Assembly (NCBI RefSeq): GCF_013004595.1
Contig: NZ_JABEMC010000002.1
Location: 186,001-250,000 of the forward strand
From: Brevibacterium luteolum
GTDB taxonomy: Bacteria; Actinomycetota; Actinomycetes; Actinomycetales; Brevibacteriaceae
Direction of reading: 5' to 3'
DNA length: 64,000 bases
Position 1 is the first letter of the stretch; every line of letters begins with the position of its first letter. Shown here piece by piece: positions 9,478 to 18,017 of this stretch. Under the pieces are notes generated by a model. That model did not search any database. It was given only the letters and a program-made list of their open reading frames with translations, and was not told the DNA's origin. Position numbers and translations under genes: made by a program.

Positions 9478-10287
9478 TCAGCGTTTGCGCGCTGCCAGCT
9501 CAGCCATCCGCTTCTCGACTGCCTGCTGCTGTTCGGGTCCGCCGATGAGTGAGCGGATGGCGTCCTGTTCGGCGGCGAATCCCGCTGTGAGATCGGCGGT
9601 GGCGGCCAGGTCGACGAGCTGCTTGGCGGCGCGCAGAGCCGGTCGTGACTTCTCGGCCATCTCGCGGCCGAGGGCGAGCGCTGCGGCGTTGGCGTCATCG
9701 GCGAGTTCGTCGACCATGCCCCACGCGAGTGCGGTGTCGGCATCGATGACGCGGCCGGTGAGGATCGCCAGCTTCGCCCGGCCGGGCCCGATGAGGCGGG
9801 TGAGCAGCTGGGTGCCGCACATGTCGGGGATGATCCCCCAGTTGACCTCCATCATCGAGGCCTTGAGCTCGCGGCTGGCGATGCGCACGTCGGCGCCGAG
9901 GGCGATCTGCAGTCCGCCGCCGTAGGCGACCGACTGCACAGCGGCGATGACCGGGGCCGGCACGAGCGACCACACGTGCACGCACTGCTGGGCCAAGGCG
10001 CGGGCGGCGCCGAGGGGCTCCTCGGACTCCGGTGATCCCCCGCCGCCGGAGACCATCCGGCCGAATTCGCTGACATCGAGGCCAGCACAGAACGCCCGGC
10101 CGCGCCCGGAGAGCACGACGGCGCTGACATCATCGCGGTCGACGAGGCCCGTACCGATCTCGACGAGGTCGGCCATCACCTCGCCGGTGAGCGAGTTGAG
10201 GGTCTCGGCCCGGTCGATTTCGACGTGGGCGAGGCCATCGGTGACGGTGAGGACGACGGTGCCGTGGGAGGCGCGGGTCTCGGTCAT
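9478..10287 (-). CDS. Crotonase-family enoyl-CoA hydratase/isomerase
   Basis: This 269-residue protein carries the CoA-thioester oxyanion-hole segments 'FCAGLD' (66-71) and 'AYGGGLQIALGADVR' (121-135). In classical hydratases the second segment contains the first catalytic Glu; here that place is Gln127. The second Glu is kept (Glu147 in 'MMEVNWGIIPD'). A single acidic residue points to an isomerase, dehalogenase-like or other crotonase reaction more than to simple hydration. ATG at 10287 is preceded by AAAGGAG. It appears to be a single-gene transcript. Confidence 0.82.
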   Translation of the reverse strand: MTETRASHGTVVLTVTDGLAHVEIDRAETLNSLTGEVMADLVEIGTGLVDRDDVSAVVLSGRGRAFCAGLDVSEFGRMVSGGGGSPESEEPLGAARALAQQCVHVWSLVPAPVIAAVQSVAYGGGLQIALGADVRIASRELKASMMEVNWGIIPDMCGTQLLTRLIGPGRAKLAILTGRVIDADTALAWGMVDELADDANAAALALGREMAEKSRPALRAAKQLVDLAATADLTAGFAAEQDAIRSLIGGPEQQQAVEKRMAELAARKR

Positions 10288-10624
10288 GGTGCTCCTTTGC
10301 AGGCCAGGGGCAGGCGGGACGGTGCCGTCAGCCTATCGCGAGAACCGCCTCGGGAACCGATTCCGGCTTGGGGGCGGTCACGGATTCAGGGAAGTCGCCG
10401 GTGCTGGGCGCGGCGCCTCCCTTTCGTTGATCGTCTCGTCAATGGTTCTGACCAGCAGCTGCATCGTTTCGAGGCGGTGCAGTGTCAGTCAGGTCCCACT
10501 TTCGTTCGCATCGGTGACGGCGCAGGTCAGAGGGCAGGAGTCAGTCAAGGACACTTGCATTCATACACAGGGAGGAGGACAGTAGGAACCGGAGTGGACG
10601 CCGTGCCCGCCGGAAAGGTCAGCG
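10288..10624. other. Intergenic region upstream of the amidotransferase remnant
   Basis: No gene can be supported in these 337 bases. There is a mixed-composition patch around 10420-10580 and a GGGAGGAGGA tract near 10570 that looks like a ribosome binding site, but no plausible gene follows at the correct distance. Confidence 0.4.
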
Positions 10625-10897
10625 ATGTGCAGGCTCGTCGGTCTCAGCGCTGGGCGGCAGCGCGTGGAAGCGACAGTCTGGCTGAACGCCGTGCTCGCCG
10701 CCGACGACGAGCTCTGCGCACTGCGCTATCCCGGCACCCACGAACTCCATCTGCTCAGCCGCGAGATTCCGGCCCTCCGGCGGACCAGCCCGCCACCCGC
10801 ACACACGGCCTCCGCCTCGGCGCCGGGACGCGGCCGGGCCCCACAGCCGCCCGCACCTGACCACACGGACGCACACGAGAAGGAGTCCATGTCATGA
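10625..10897 (+). pseudogene. Internally deleted class II glutamine amidotransferase (YafJ/EgtC-like) remnant
   Basis: The 90-residue frame opens with 'MCRLVGLSAG' followed by 'VEATVWL'. That is the N-terminal nucleophile start (Cys2 after Met removal) of class II amidotransferases of the YafJ type. After residue 20 it jumps to 'CALRYPGTHELHLL', which matches a stretch near the C-terminus of those ~250-residue proteins. The middle ~150 residues, including the rest of the glutaminase site, are gone, yet the frame is intact. The last ~45 residues are Pro/Ala-rich with no match. Its stop overlaps the poxB ATG (ATGA). Family assignment rests on remembered motifs; likely a decayed gene that may still be translated as a leader peptide. 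Confidence 0.55.
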
Positions 10898-12618
10898 CGA
10901 CGATCGCCGAGCACATCATCCGCACCCTCGCCGACCACGGGGTCGAGCAGTCCTGGGGTGTCGTAGGCGATGCGCTCAATCCGCTGACCGATGCGATCCG
11001 CCGCGACGGGCGGATCCAGTGGATCGGGGTGCGGCACGAGGAAGCTGCCGCCTTCGCCGCTGGCGCCCAGGCTCAGCTGAGCAATCGGATCGGGCTGTGC
11101 ATGGGCACCGTCGGGCCGGGTTCGGTCCACCTGCTCAACGGCCTGTACGACGCGAAGAAGTCCCACGCCCCGGTGCTGGCGATCTGCGGGCAGGTGCCGA
11201 GTGCCGAGGCCGGCAGCGACTACTTCCAGGAGGTCAACAACGACCTGCTGTTTTCCGATGTCGCCGTGTACAACCAGACGATCACCTCCGCTGAGCAGGT
11301 GCCGCACATGCTCGAACAGGCGATCAACACCGCCTACGCCGAATCCGGCGTCGCGGTGCTCACGATCCCCGGCGATCTCGGCACGCTCGACCTCGACGAC
11401 CCAGTCGAACCGGTGCTCGCCGGCCCGCTGCCGGCCGGTGCGCCGGCGGCATCCCAGCTCGATGCGGCAGCTGCCGCGATCAACGACGCGAAGGCCGTCA
11501 CGGTGCTCGCAGGGATCGGCGCGCGGGAATCCCGGGCCGAGGTGCTCGCGCTGTGCGAGACGCTCAACGCGCCGTTGGTCGTCTCCATCAAGGGCAAGGA
11601 TGCGTTCGACGACGACAATCCCTTCAACGTCGGGCAGTCCGGGCTCATCGGCAATCCGGCCGCGGCCGAGGCGTTCGACGGCTGCGATGTGCTGCTCATG
11701 CTCGGCACCGACTTCCCGTACCGCGAGTGGTTCCCCGAGGGCAAAACCGTCATCCAGGTTGACGTGCGCCCGTCCCACATCGGCCGGCGCACCCAGGTGA
11801 ACCTGCCGCTCGTCGGCGATGTCGGTGAGACCCTGCGGGCCCTGCAGCCGAGGCTGCAGCCGAAGAAGGACGACAAACTGCTGACCAAGGTGCAGAAGCG
11901 CTACGCCGACTGGCGCAAGCACCAGGGCATCCTGTCGGACCCCGAGGGCGGCACGGGTTCGATGCTCGAGCGTATCCGCGGGCTGTTCGACAACCCCGAT
12001 GACCGGATCCGCCCGGAGATGGTCGGTGCGCTGCTCGACGAGCTCGCCCCGGCCGACACGGTTTTCACCTCCGATACAGGTATGTCGACGGTGTGGATGT
12101 CGCGCTTCATCAGCATGCGCGATGAGCGCCGGCTGCTCGGCTCGTTCAACCTCGGGTCGATGGCCAATGCGCTGCCGCAGGCCCTCGGCGCACAGGCCCT
12201 CGACCGGAAGCGGCCGGTCGTGGCGATGTGCGGTGACGGCGGGCTCATGATGCTGCTCGGCGATATGCGCACCGCGGTCACCTACGATCTGCCGATCGTC
12301 GCGGTCGTCTTCAACAACTCGCGTCTCGGCATGGTCAAGCTCGAACAGGAGCAGGGCGGGCTGCCGGAGTTCGGCACCGAGCTCGACAACCCGGACTTCT
12401 CCGCCGTCGCCACGGCCATGGGCTGGACCTCCCGCCGGGTGGAGGAGCCCGAGGATCTGGAGGAGTCGCTGCGCTGGGCGTTCGCGCAGAAGTCGCCGGT
12501 GCTCATCGATGTGCTCACCAACCCCGATGAGATCTCCGTGCCGCCGAAGCCGACGGTTGAGCAGGGCTGGGGCTTCGCGATCGCGAAGGTCAAGGAGACC
12601 CTCGAAAGCCGCCGCTGA
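10894..12618 (+). CDS. poxB: Pyruvate dehydrogenase (quinone)/pyruvate oxidase, ThDP- and FAD-dependent
   Basis: The 574-residue protein has the three-domain ThDP enzyme layout. The pyrimidine domain holds catalytic Glu ('VRHEEAAAFAAGA', residues 47-59) and 'GTVGPGSVHLLNGL'; a central FAD-binding domain follows; the cofactor domain has the 'GDGGLMML...VFNN' pyrophosphate motif. 'DYFQEVNN' and the overall length (E. coli PoxB is 572) favour PoxB over acetolactate synthase. It oxidises pyruvate to acetate and CO2, passing electrons to quinone at the membrane. GAAGGAG lies 10 bases before the ATG. The stop of the upstream remnant overlaps the start, so translation may be coupled. Confidence 0.92.
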   Translation: MTTIAEHIIRTLADHGVEQSWGVVGDALNPLTDAIRRDGRIQWIGVRHEEAAAFAAGAQAQLSNRIGLCMGTVGPGSVHLLNGLYDAKKSHAPVLAICGQVPSAEAGSDYFQEVNNDLLFSDVAVYNQTITSAEQVPHMLEQAINTAYAESGVAVLTIPGDLGTLDLDDPVEPVLAGPLPAGAPAASQLDAAAAAINDAKAVTVLAGIGARESRAEVLALCETLNAPLVVSIKGKDAFDDDNPFNVGQSGLIGNPAAAEAFDGCDVLLMLGTDFPYREWFPEGKTVIQVDVRPSHIGRRTQVNLPLVGDVGETLRALQPRLQPKKDDKLLTKVQKRYADWRKHQGILSDPEGGTGSMLERIRGLFDNPDDRIRPEMVGALLDELAPADTVFTSDTGMSTVWMSRFISMRDERRLLGSFNLGSMANALPQALGAQALDRKRPVVAMCGDGGLMMLLGDMRTAVTYDLPIVAVVFNNSRLGMVKLEQEQGGLPEFGTELDNPDFSAVATAMGWTSRRVEEPEDLEESLRWAFAQKSPVLIDVLTNPDEISVPPKPTVEQGWGFAIAKVKETLESRR

Positions 12619-12650
12619 CGCACAGTGGTTCGCCGGAGTGACGCACCGGC

Positions 12651-12685
12651 CCGGCGCCCTGGTCTCACCGAGGCCAGGGCGCCGG
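12651..12685 (+). terminator. Strong hairpin terminator after poxB
   Basis: Perfect 12-base arms CCGGCGCCCTGG (12651-12662) and CCAGGGCGCCGG (12674-12685) enclose an 11-base loop, 33 bases after the poxB stop. A GTGTGTG tract follows rather than a U-run. Confidence 0.75.
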
Positions 12686-12704
12686 TGTGTGCGGGGACGG
12701 GTGG

Positions 12705-12817
12705 ATCGACGTTGAGTGCCAGATTCAGAGTCCTTGATTCAGCAGTCATCGTCGACGTTTCACCCGATTCATCGACGTTGACTGCAAAATCCAGAACCGA
12801 GGATTCAGCAGTCAGCG
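12705..12817. repeat. Two copies of a ~47-bp imperfect palindromic repeat
   Basis: Copy A (12705-12756) and copy B (12771-12817) share the layout CGACGTTGA(G/C)TGC, an 'ATYCAGA' centre, and GATTCAGCAGTCA. Each copy is itself an imperfect inverted repeat with arms of about 16 bases: CGTTGACTGC(TG)AATC against GATTCAGCAGTCAACG. The same element recurs at 26095-26136, where the arms match almost perfectly. It is extragenic, short and dispersed, so it is REP/MITE-like. Confidence 0.7.
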
Positions 12818-12852
12818 CGGGTGGCTGGCGGCACCGCTCAGCCTGGCACCTC

Positions 12853-13314
12853 TCAGCGCGGCACCAGGGTGCCGATCCGTTCGGCGGCGTCCTCCGCCTC
12901 GGGCGTGGTGAACACGATCGCCTTGCCGGCGGTTCGGTGGATGATGAGTGCTGGCCCGTCGCGCAGCACGAAGCCCTTGGCGGTCTTGTTCGACCGCCAT
13001 CCCCAGCCGAGGTAGTCGCCGAGCGGGTCGACGCGAGTGACCTCGACGCCGGTGATGTCCTCGCGCGGAATGATCGCGCGCGGGAATCCCAGGACCGAGG
13101 CGGTGGTCACCCCGGTCTCGTCGATGCGCAGGCGGGCGGCGAAGAGCGGGACGGCGAGGACGATGACGACGATCGTGCAGGCGAGCATGAACCAGCCGAC
13201 CTCCGACCAGAAGGCGATGCTGAGCCCGGCGACCGTGACGACCGAGAGGATGAGGACGCCCAGCGGCAGCGGCGACATGACGGTGGTGGTGCTCCGTGGG
13301 GATGTGTGAGCCAT
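12853..13314 (-). CDS. Small membrane protein with PH-like C-terminal domain, unknown function
   Basis: The 153-residue protein has two adjacent hydrophobic segments (about 17-36 and 41-58) followed by ~95 soluble residues rich in beta strands, with 'GVTTASVLGFPRAIIPREDITGVEV' type spacing and 'YLGWGWR'. Many actinobacterial proteins share this plan, two helices plus a bacterial PH-like domain. No specific role is known to me. It faces the poxB gene across the palindromic repeats and appears to be a single-gene unit. Confidence 0.7.
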   Translation of the reverse strand: MAHTSPRSTTTVMSPLPLGVLILSVVTVAGLSIAFWSEVGWFMLACTIVVIVLAVPLFAARLRIDETGVTTASVLGFPRAIIPREDITGVEVTRVDPLGDYLGWGWRSNKTAKGFVLRDGPALIIHRTAGKAIVFTTPEAEDAAERIGTLVPR

Positions 13315-13437
13315 ATCTCCACCATACAGACGCCCGAGGCGCCGGTTCCGAACTCACGGAACCGGCGCCTCGGGGACGGGATCACCAGCTGGAAGACACC
13401 AGCCGGGATTCACCAGCAGAAACTCAAGACCCGAGCC

Positions 13438-15354
13438 TCACACGCGGTGGAGCAGCGGAGCGAAGTGCTCGCCGACGAGCTCGGGACGATCGAGCGGCAG
13501 CACGGCGGAGACGTACTGGTCGGGCCGGACGATGACGACAGCGCCTTCGCGGGAGATCTCGCGCATCGCGAAGATGTCGCCGGCGAGGTGGCGGTCGCTC
13601 TCATGGGTGTCCTGCGGGGCGGTCGCGAAGACCTTCTCCTGGTCGATGAGCTCATAGGGTCCGACCTTCGGGCGGAACACCTCGGGCACGGAGGTGACCT
13701 CGAACTCGTGGTGCGCCTGCTGGTAGACGACCTTGACGTCGAAGAGCGCATCCGGGTCCGCGCCGGCCGGCGTGTGCACGCGCAGCGGCGAGGCAGCGTC
13801 GCCTGCCATCCAGTCCGCCCAGCTGGCGAGCTTCGAATCCGCAGCCCCGGCAGCCGGGGCGTCGGCGAAGACGTAGATGCGCCAGCGGCCATCGGCCCGG
13901 GCGTGGTGGCCCAGGTGCAGCGGCACCGCATCGGCGACGCGGACGACCGGGGCTGACTTGAAGCGCTTGCCCAGCGGGAAGCCCGCGGCCAGCTGCTGGT
14001 GCTCGGCGCTGCCGGTCAGCGGGGCGGAGTCGTACTCGGTCATGAAGCCGGCCGGGAACTCAGCGGTCTTGACGTAGAAGTCGGCGAGGAAGGCGGGGTC
14101 TTCGAACTCGCTGGACTTCTTCGCCATGAGCGTCGACCATTCCTTGTCGAAGTCGATGAGGTTCTGCGCCACCGGCTGGCGCTCCCGCGAGTAGGAGCGC
14201 AGCAGCGACTCCGGGGCCAGGCCGGAGAGCACGTGGCCGAGCTTCCAAGCGATGTTGAACCCATCCTGCATGGAGACGTTCATGCCCTGTCCGGCCTTCG
14301 CCGAGTGGGTGTGGCAGGCGTCGCCGGTGATGAAGACGCGCGGAGTGCGCTCATCGCCGTCGTCGATGTCGTCGAACCGGTCGGTGACCCGGTGGCCGAC
14401 CTCGTAGACGGAGTACCAGGCGACGTTCTTGACGTCGAGGGAGTACGGGTGGATGATCGCGTTCGCCTTGGCGATCGTGTCCTCGACGGTGGTCTTGCGG
14501 ATCGCACCGGCGTCCTCGGGTGAGACCTCGCCCAAGTCGACGTACATGCGGAACAGGTAGCCACCCTCGCGCGGAATGTGGAGGATGTTGCCGCCGGAGC
14601 TCGACTGGATCGCGCATTTCGTGCGGATGTCGGGGAAGTCGGTGACGGCGAGCACGTCCATCACGCCCCAAGCGTGGAAGGCCTGGTCACCCTGCGGTTT
14701 GCGGCCGATCGCCTTGCGCACCTGCGAGTGCGCGCCGTCGCAACCGACGACGTATTTCGCACGCACCGTGCGGGTGCTGCCCTCATCGGGTCCGGTGGTG
14801 CGGCGCAGCTCGACGGCGACCGGGTGCTCCTGGGCGTCATCGCGGGACAGGCCGAGCATCTCCCAGCCGTAGTCGGGCTTCATGCGCGCCGGCGAGTTGT
14901 GCATGAACGCCGCGAAGTGGTCCTGGATGCGGGCCTGGTTGACGATGAGGTGCGGGAACTCGGAGATTCCGTGCGGGTCATCGGCCGGCCGTGACTGACG
15001 CACGATGTTCTCCGGGTTGTCCGGGTCCGGGCCCCAGAAGCACATCTCGGTGATCCGGTAGGCCTCGTCGATGAGCCGGTTGGCGAACCCGAAGGCCTGG
15101 AAGGTCTCGACGCTGCGCGCCTGGATGCCGTCGGCCTGCCCGATCTCCAGCCGCTGCGGGCGACGTTCGATGATCCGGGTGTGGACGTCGGGGAACTGTG
15201 CGAGCTGGGCGGCGGTGATCATGCCGGCCGGCCCGGTGCCGACGATGAGCACGTCCATCTCTTCGGGCAGCTCCTCGGGCCGGTCGAGGCCGATGCCGGC
15301 TGCCGGTTCGATCAGCGGGTCGTGGGTGACGTATCCATGGTGGTGGAATTGCAT
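13438..15354 (-). CDS. FAD-dependent aromatic monooxygenase (phenol hydroxylase/3-hydroxybenzoate 4-hydroxylase type)
   Basis: The 638-residue single-component flavoprotein has the FAD motif GTGPAG (39-44), the NAD(P)H/FAD 'DG' motif ('VVGCDGAHSQVRK') and the ribityl-binding 'FITGDACHTHSAKAGQG'. A C-terminal ~170-residue thioredoxin-like domain is typical of phenol hydroxylase and 3-hydroxybenzoate 4-hydroxylase, which are of equal length. It would add an ortho hydroxyl to a phenol. It is divergent from the homoprotocatechuate cluster, so the likely substrate is a hydroxyphenylacetate. ATG at 15354 has AAAGGAG upstream; the longer reading frame back to 15663 has no such site. Substrate is inferred from context only. 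Confidence 0.85.
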   Translation of the reverse strand: MQFHHHGYVTHDPLIEPAAGIGLDRPEELPEEMDVLIVGTGPAGMITAAQLAQFPDVHTRIIERRPQRLEIGQADGIQARSVETFQAFGFANRLIDEAYRITEMCFWGPDPDNPENIVRQSRPADDPHGISEFPHLIVNQARIQDHFAAFMHNSPARMKPDYGWEMLGLSRDDAQEHPVAVELRRTTGPDEGSTRTVRAKYVVGCDGAHSQVRKAIGRKPQGDQAFHAWGVMDVLAVTDFPDIRTKCAIQSSSGGNILHIPREGGYLFRMYVDLGEVSPEDAGAIRKTTVEDTIAKANAIIHPYSLDVKNVAWYSVYEVGHRVTDRFDDIDDGDERTPRVFITGDACHTHSAKAGQGMNVSMQDGFNIAWKLGHVLSGLAPESLLRSYSRERQPVAQNLIDFDKEWSTLMAKKSSEFEDPAFLADFYVKTAEFPAGFMTEYDSAPLTGSAEHQQLAAGFPLGKRFKSAPVVRVADAVPLHLGHHARADGRWRIYVFADAPAAGAADSKLASWADWMAGDAASPLRVHTPAGADPDALFDVKVVYQQAHHEFEVTSVPEVFRPKVGPYELIDQEKVFATAPQDTHESDRHLAGDIFAMREISREGAVVIVRPDQYVSAVLPLDRPELVGEHFAPLLHRV

Positions 15355-15680
15355 CTGAGGCTCCTTTGGCTTCGCGCGGCTCAGCGGCCGGCAGTTCCCC
15401 GGCGGTCGGTGTACATGAACGCTCCTTATACGTCTCTCCAGACCGCACAAGCGCCGAGTTCTCGTCGACCCGGCGGCGCGGCCAGGCGGTGCGGCCAGGC
15501 AGTGCAGCCAGGCGCGGCTGCAGAGTATGCGCTGCGGAATATTCGCGGTCTGGGTGAGGGTGCTCACAGTGATAGATGAAAAGATATATGATTTCAGATA
15601 TTGTGTAAAGCAGATCACATCCGAAGCCGTTTCAGAGACCTGCCTCACAGGCAGTATCACCAACAGAAAGCAAGGAGCCC
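15355..15680. promoter_or_regulatory. Divergent promoter/operator region of the hpa cluster
   Basis: A strongly AT-rich island (about 15570-15625) sits in otherwise GC-rich DNA between the monooxygenase and the FAH-RraA gene. It contains TGAAA (15577-15581) and TTTCA (15592-15596) as an inverted repeat with a 10-base spacer, and AGATAT twice. This is the obvious place for both promoters and for an operator of the cluster-encoded GntR regulator. Binding is inferred, not seen. Confidence 0.55.
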
Positions 15681-17180
15681 ATGGACACCGACGCCGCGAC
15701 GAACAAACGCACTGCCGCGCTGCCCCAGGTGCCCGGCAAGATCATCGCCGTCCACCTCAGCTACGAGTCCCGCGTCGCCCAGCGCGGCCGCAAACCGTCC
15801 AGCCCCTCGTACTTCATCAAGCCGCTGAGCTCGGTAGCCGCCTCCGGTGACCCGGCAGGCGCTGAGGTCGCCCGCCCGGCCGGCACCGAGCTGCTCGCCT
15901 ACGAAGGCGAGATCGCCCTCATCATCGGCACGCCTGCCCAGCGGGTGAACCCCGCCGATGCCTGGTCGCACGTCGGCTGGGTGACCGCGGCCAACGACTG
16001 GGGCCTGTACGATCTGCGCTCCAACGACAAGGGCTCGAACCTGCGCAATAAGGGCCGCGACGGCTACACGCCGCTCGGCCCCGGCCTCATCACCGCCGCC
16101 GAGGTGTCCCCTGAGCAGCTGCGCGTGCGCACCTGGCACAACGGGAACCTCGTGCAGGAGGACACCGGTGCCGGCATGTTCTTCCCCTTCGCCCAGCTCA
16201 TCGCCGACCTGTCCCAGCACGTGACCCTGGAGACCGGCGACATCATCCTCACCGGCACCCCAGCCGGCTCCTCGGTCGCCGAACCCGGCGACGTCATCGA
16301 GATCGAGGTCGACGCTCCCGATGCGGCAGGCGCACCGTCGACCGGCCGGCTGGTCAGCACCGTCGTCGAGGGCCCGGGTGACTTCGATGCCGCGATCGGC
16401 TCGCTGCCGAAGGTCGATGACACCCAGCGTGAGGAGGCCTATGGCTCCCGTGAGGCCGCCGGTTTGGATCCGCACCCGGCCTTGACCGCTGAGCTGCGCG
16501 CCAAGCTCGCTGAGATCCCGGTCGCCGGGCTGTCCCAGCAGCTGCGCCAGCGCGGGCTGAACAATGTCACCATCGACGGGGTGCGCTCCAACCGGCCGGG
16601 CGCCAAGATCGTCGGCACCGCCAAGACCCTGCGCTTCATCGCCGGGCGCGAGGACCTGTTCACGAGCCACGGCGGCGGCTTCAACGCCCAGAAGCGCTGC
16701 TTCGACACCGTCGGCGAAGGCGAGGTCATCGTCATCGAGGCCCGCGGCGAGACCGGCTCGGGCACCCTCGGCGACATCCTCGCCCTGCGCGCCAAGACCC
16801 GCGGTGCCGCCGGCATCATCACCGACGGCGGCGTGCGCGACTACGCCGCCGTCGCCGACATCGACATCCCGGTCTTCTCCCAGGGTGCACACCCTGCCGT
16901 GCTCGGCCGCCGCCACGTGCCGTGGGACACCGACCTGACGATCAGCTGCGGCGGCACCGTCGTGCAGCCCGGCGACATCATCGTCGCCGATGACGACGGC
17001 GCCATCGTCATCCCCCCGGCCCTGGCCGAGGAGGTCGCCGAGGCGGCAGCGAAGAAGGAGACCGAGGACGCCTGGGTCTTCGAGCAGGTCGCCGACGGCC
17101 ACCCGGTCGACGGACTGTTCCCGATGAACAAGGACTGGCGCGCGAAGTACGAAGCCGACCAGCAGGCTGGCCGGTCATGA
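15681..17180 (+). CDS. Fusion: fumarylacetoacetate hydrolase-fold domain + RraA-like domain (HpcE-type isomerase/decarboxylase)
   Basis: Residues ~15-245 are an FAH-fold domain with metal ligands Glu75, Glu77 ('YEGEIALIIG') and Asp106, plus 'ILTGTPAG'. Residues ~265-499 are an RraA-like domain with 'GDILALRAKTRGAAG' and the catalytic 'DGGVRD' (Arg386, Asp387). RraA relatives include HMG/CHA aldolases with oxaloacetate decarboxylase activity. In E. coli the decarboxylase/isomerase HpcE is two FAH domains. Here the second half seems replaced by RraA, which may perform the decarboxylation of 5-oxopent-3-ene-1,2,5-tricarboxylate while FAH does the isomerisation. AAGGAG precedes the ATG. gntR overlaps the stop. 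Confidence 0.85.
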   Translation: MDTDAATNKRTAALPQVPGKIIAVHLSYESRVAQRGRKPSSPSYFIKPLSSVAASGDPAGAEVARPAGTELLAYEGEIALIIGTPAQRVNPADAWSHVGWVTAANDWGLYDLRSNDKGSNLRNKGRDGYTPLGPGLITAAEVSPEQLRVRTWHNGNLVQEDTGAGMFFPFAQLIADLSQHVTLETGDIILTGTPAGSSVAEPGDVIEIEVDAPDAAGAPSTGRLVSTVVEGPGDFDAAIGSLPKVDDTQREEAYGSREAAGLDPHPALTAELRAKLAEIPVAGLSQQLRQRGLNNVTIDGVRSNRPGAKIVGTAKTLRFIAGREDLFTSHGGGFNAQKRCFDTVGEGEVIVIEARGETGSGTLGDILALRAKTRGAAGIITDGGVRDYAAVADIDIPVFSQGAHPAVLGRRHVPWDTDLTISCGGTVVQPGDIIVADDDGAIVIPPALAEEVAEAAAKKETEDAWVFEQVADGHPVDGLFPMNKDWRAKYEADQQAGRS

Positions 17181-17941
17181 GCCGCCAGCCAGCCACCGCC
17201 TCGGCGACGGCGAGCCCACCGGAGGTCGAGACGACCGTCGTAGCCTCGAAGTCGCAGCGGGCCTACGACTGGATCCGCGAACGGATCCTGTCAAAGGAGT
17301 TCGGCTCCGGGTACCGCCTCGTCCTCGCGCCGATCGCCGAACAGTTGCAGATGAGTGCGATCCCGGTGCGCGAGGCGATCCGGCGGCTCGAGGCCGAGGG
17401 CCTCGTCGAATACGACCGCAACGTCGGCGCCCGTGTCGCGCTCGTCGACGAGCAGGCCTACCTCGATGCGATGCAGACCCTCGGCGTGGTCGAAGGCTAT
17501 GCGACCGCGCTGTCGGCGCCGCTGCTCGATGCGGCTGCCCTCGATGAGGCCGAGGCGATCAACGAGCGGATGCGTTCGCTGCTCGACCGGCTCGACCCCA
17601 ACTACTTCACGCAGCTGAACAAGGAATTCCACTCCGTGCTGTTCAGGGCGTGTCCCAACCCGCTCGTCCTCGAGCAGGTGCACCGCTGCTGGACGCGGAT
17701 GTCGGGACTGCGCGATTCGACGTTCACGTTCGTGCCCGGCCGGGCCGAGGAGTCGGTCGTCGAGCATGCGCAGATCCTCGGGCTCATCCGCGACGGAGCC
17801 GAGCCCATCGACATCGAGCTCGCCGCCCGCAACCACCGCCACCGGACCCTGCAGGCGTTCCTCGACCGCAATCCCGCCACCTCGCCGACCGGGCCGGCAG
17901 CCGACCGGCAACCGGCCACCACTGACCACCTGCCCACCTGA
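17177..17941 (+). CDS. GntR/FadR-family transcriptional regulator (FCD domain)
   Basis: The 254-residue protein has an N-terminal winged helix (~25-90, 'AIPVREAIRRLEAEGLVEY') and a C-terminal all-helical FCD ligand domain with 'FHSVLF' and 'HAQILGLI' supplying metal-binding His residues. The last ~25 residues are a low-complexity tail. Its ATG overlaps the stop of the FAH-RraA gene (ATGA). It likely senses a pathway intermediate and represses the hpa genes through the AT-rich divergent region. That role is inferred from position. Confidence 0.87.
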   Translation: MSRQPATASATASPPEVETTVVASKSQRAYDWIRERILSKEFGSGYRLVLAPIAEQLQMSAIPVREAIRRLEAEGLVEYDRNVGARVALVDEQAYLDAMQTLGVVEGYATALSAPLLDAAALDEAEAINERMRSLLDRLDPNYFTQLNKEFHSVLFRACPNPLVLEQVHRCWTRMSGLRDSTFTFVPGRAEESVVEHAQILGLIRDGAEPIDIELAARNHRHRTLQAFLDRNPATSPTGPAADRQPATTDHLPT

Positions 17942-18017
17942 TCGCATCTGCCCACCTGATCCGTTTCACCCACTGACTGCGTCCGGCCCTGGGCGCACCG
18001 ACACTCGGAGGGAATCC

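Noticed and set aside
10894-12618. Acetolactate synthase as an alternative for the ThDP enzyme
   Set aside because: Length, the 'DYFQEVNN' region and the lack of a small subunit gene nearby favour pyruvate oxidase.
15657-17102. A 481-codon minus-strand frame opposite the FAH-RraA gene
   Set aside because: Same reason: shadow frame with no domain, while the plus-strand frame has full catalytic motifs.
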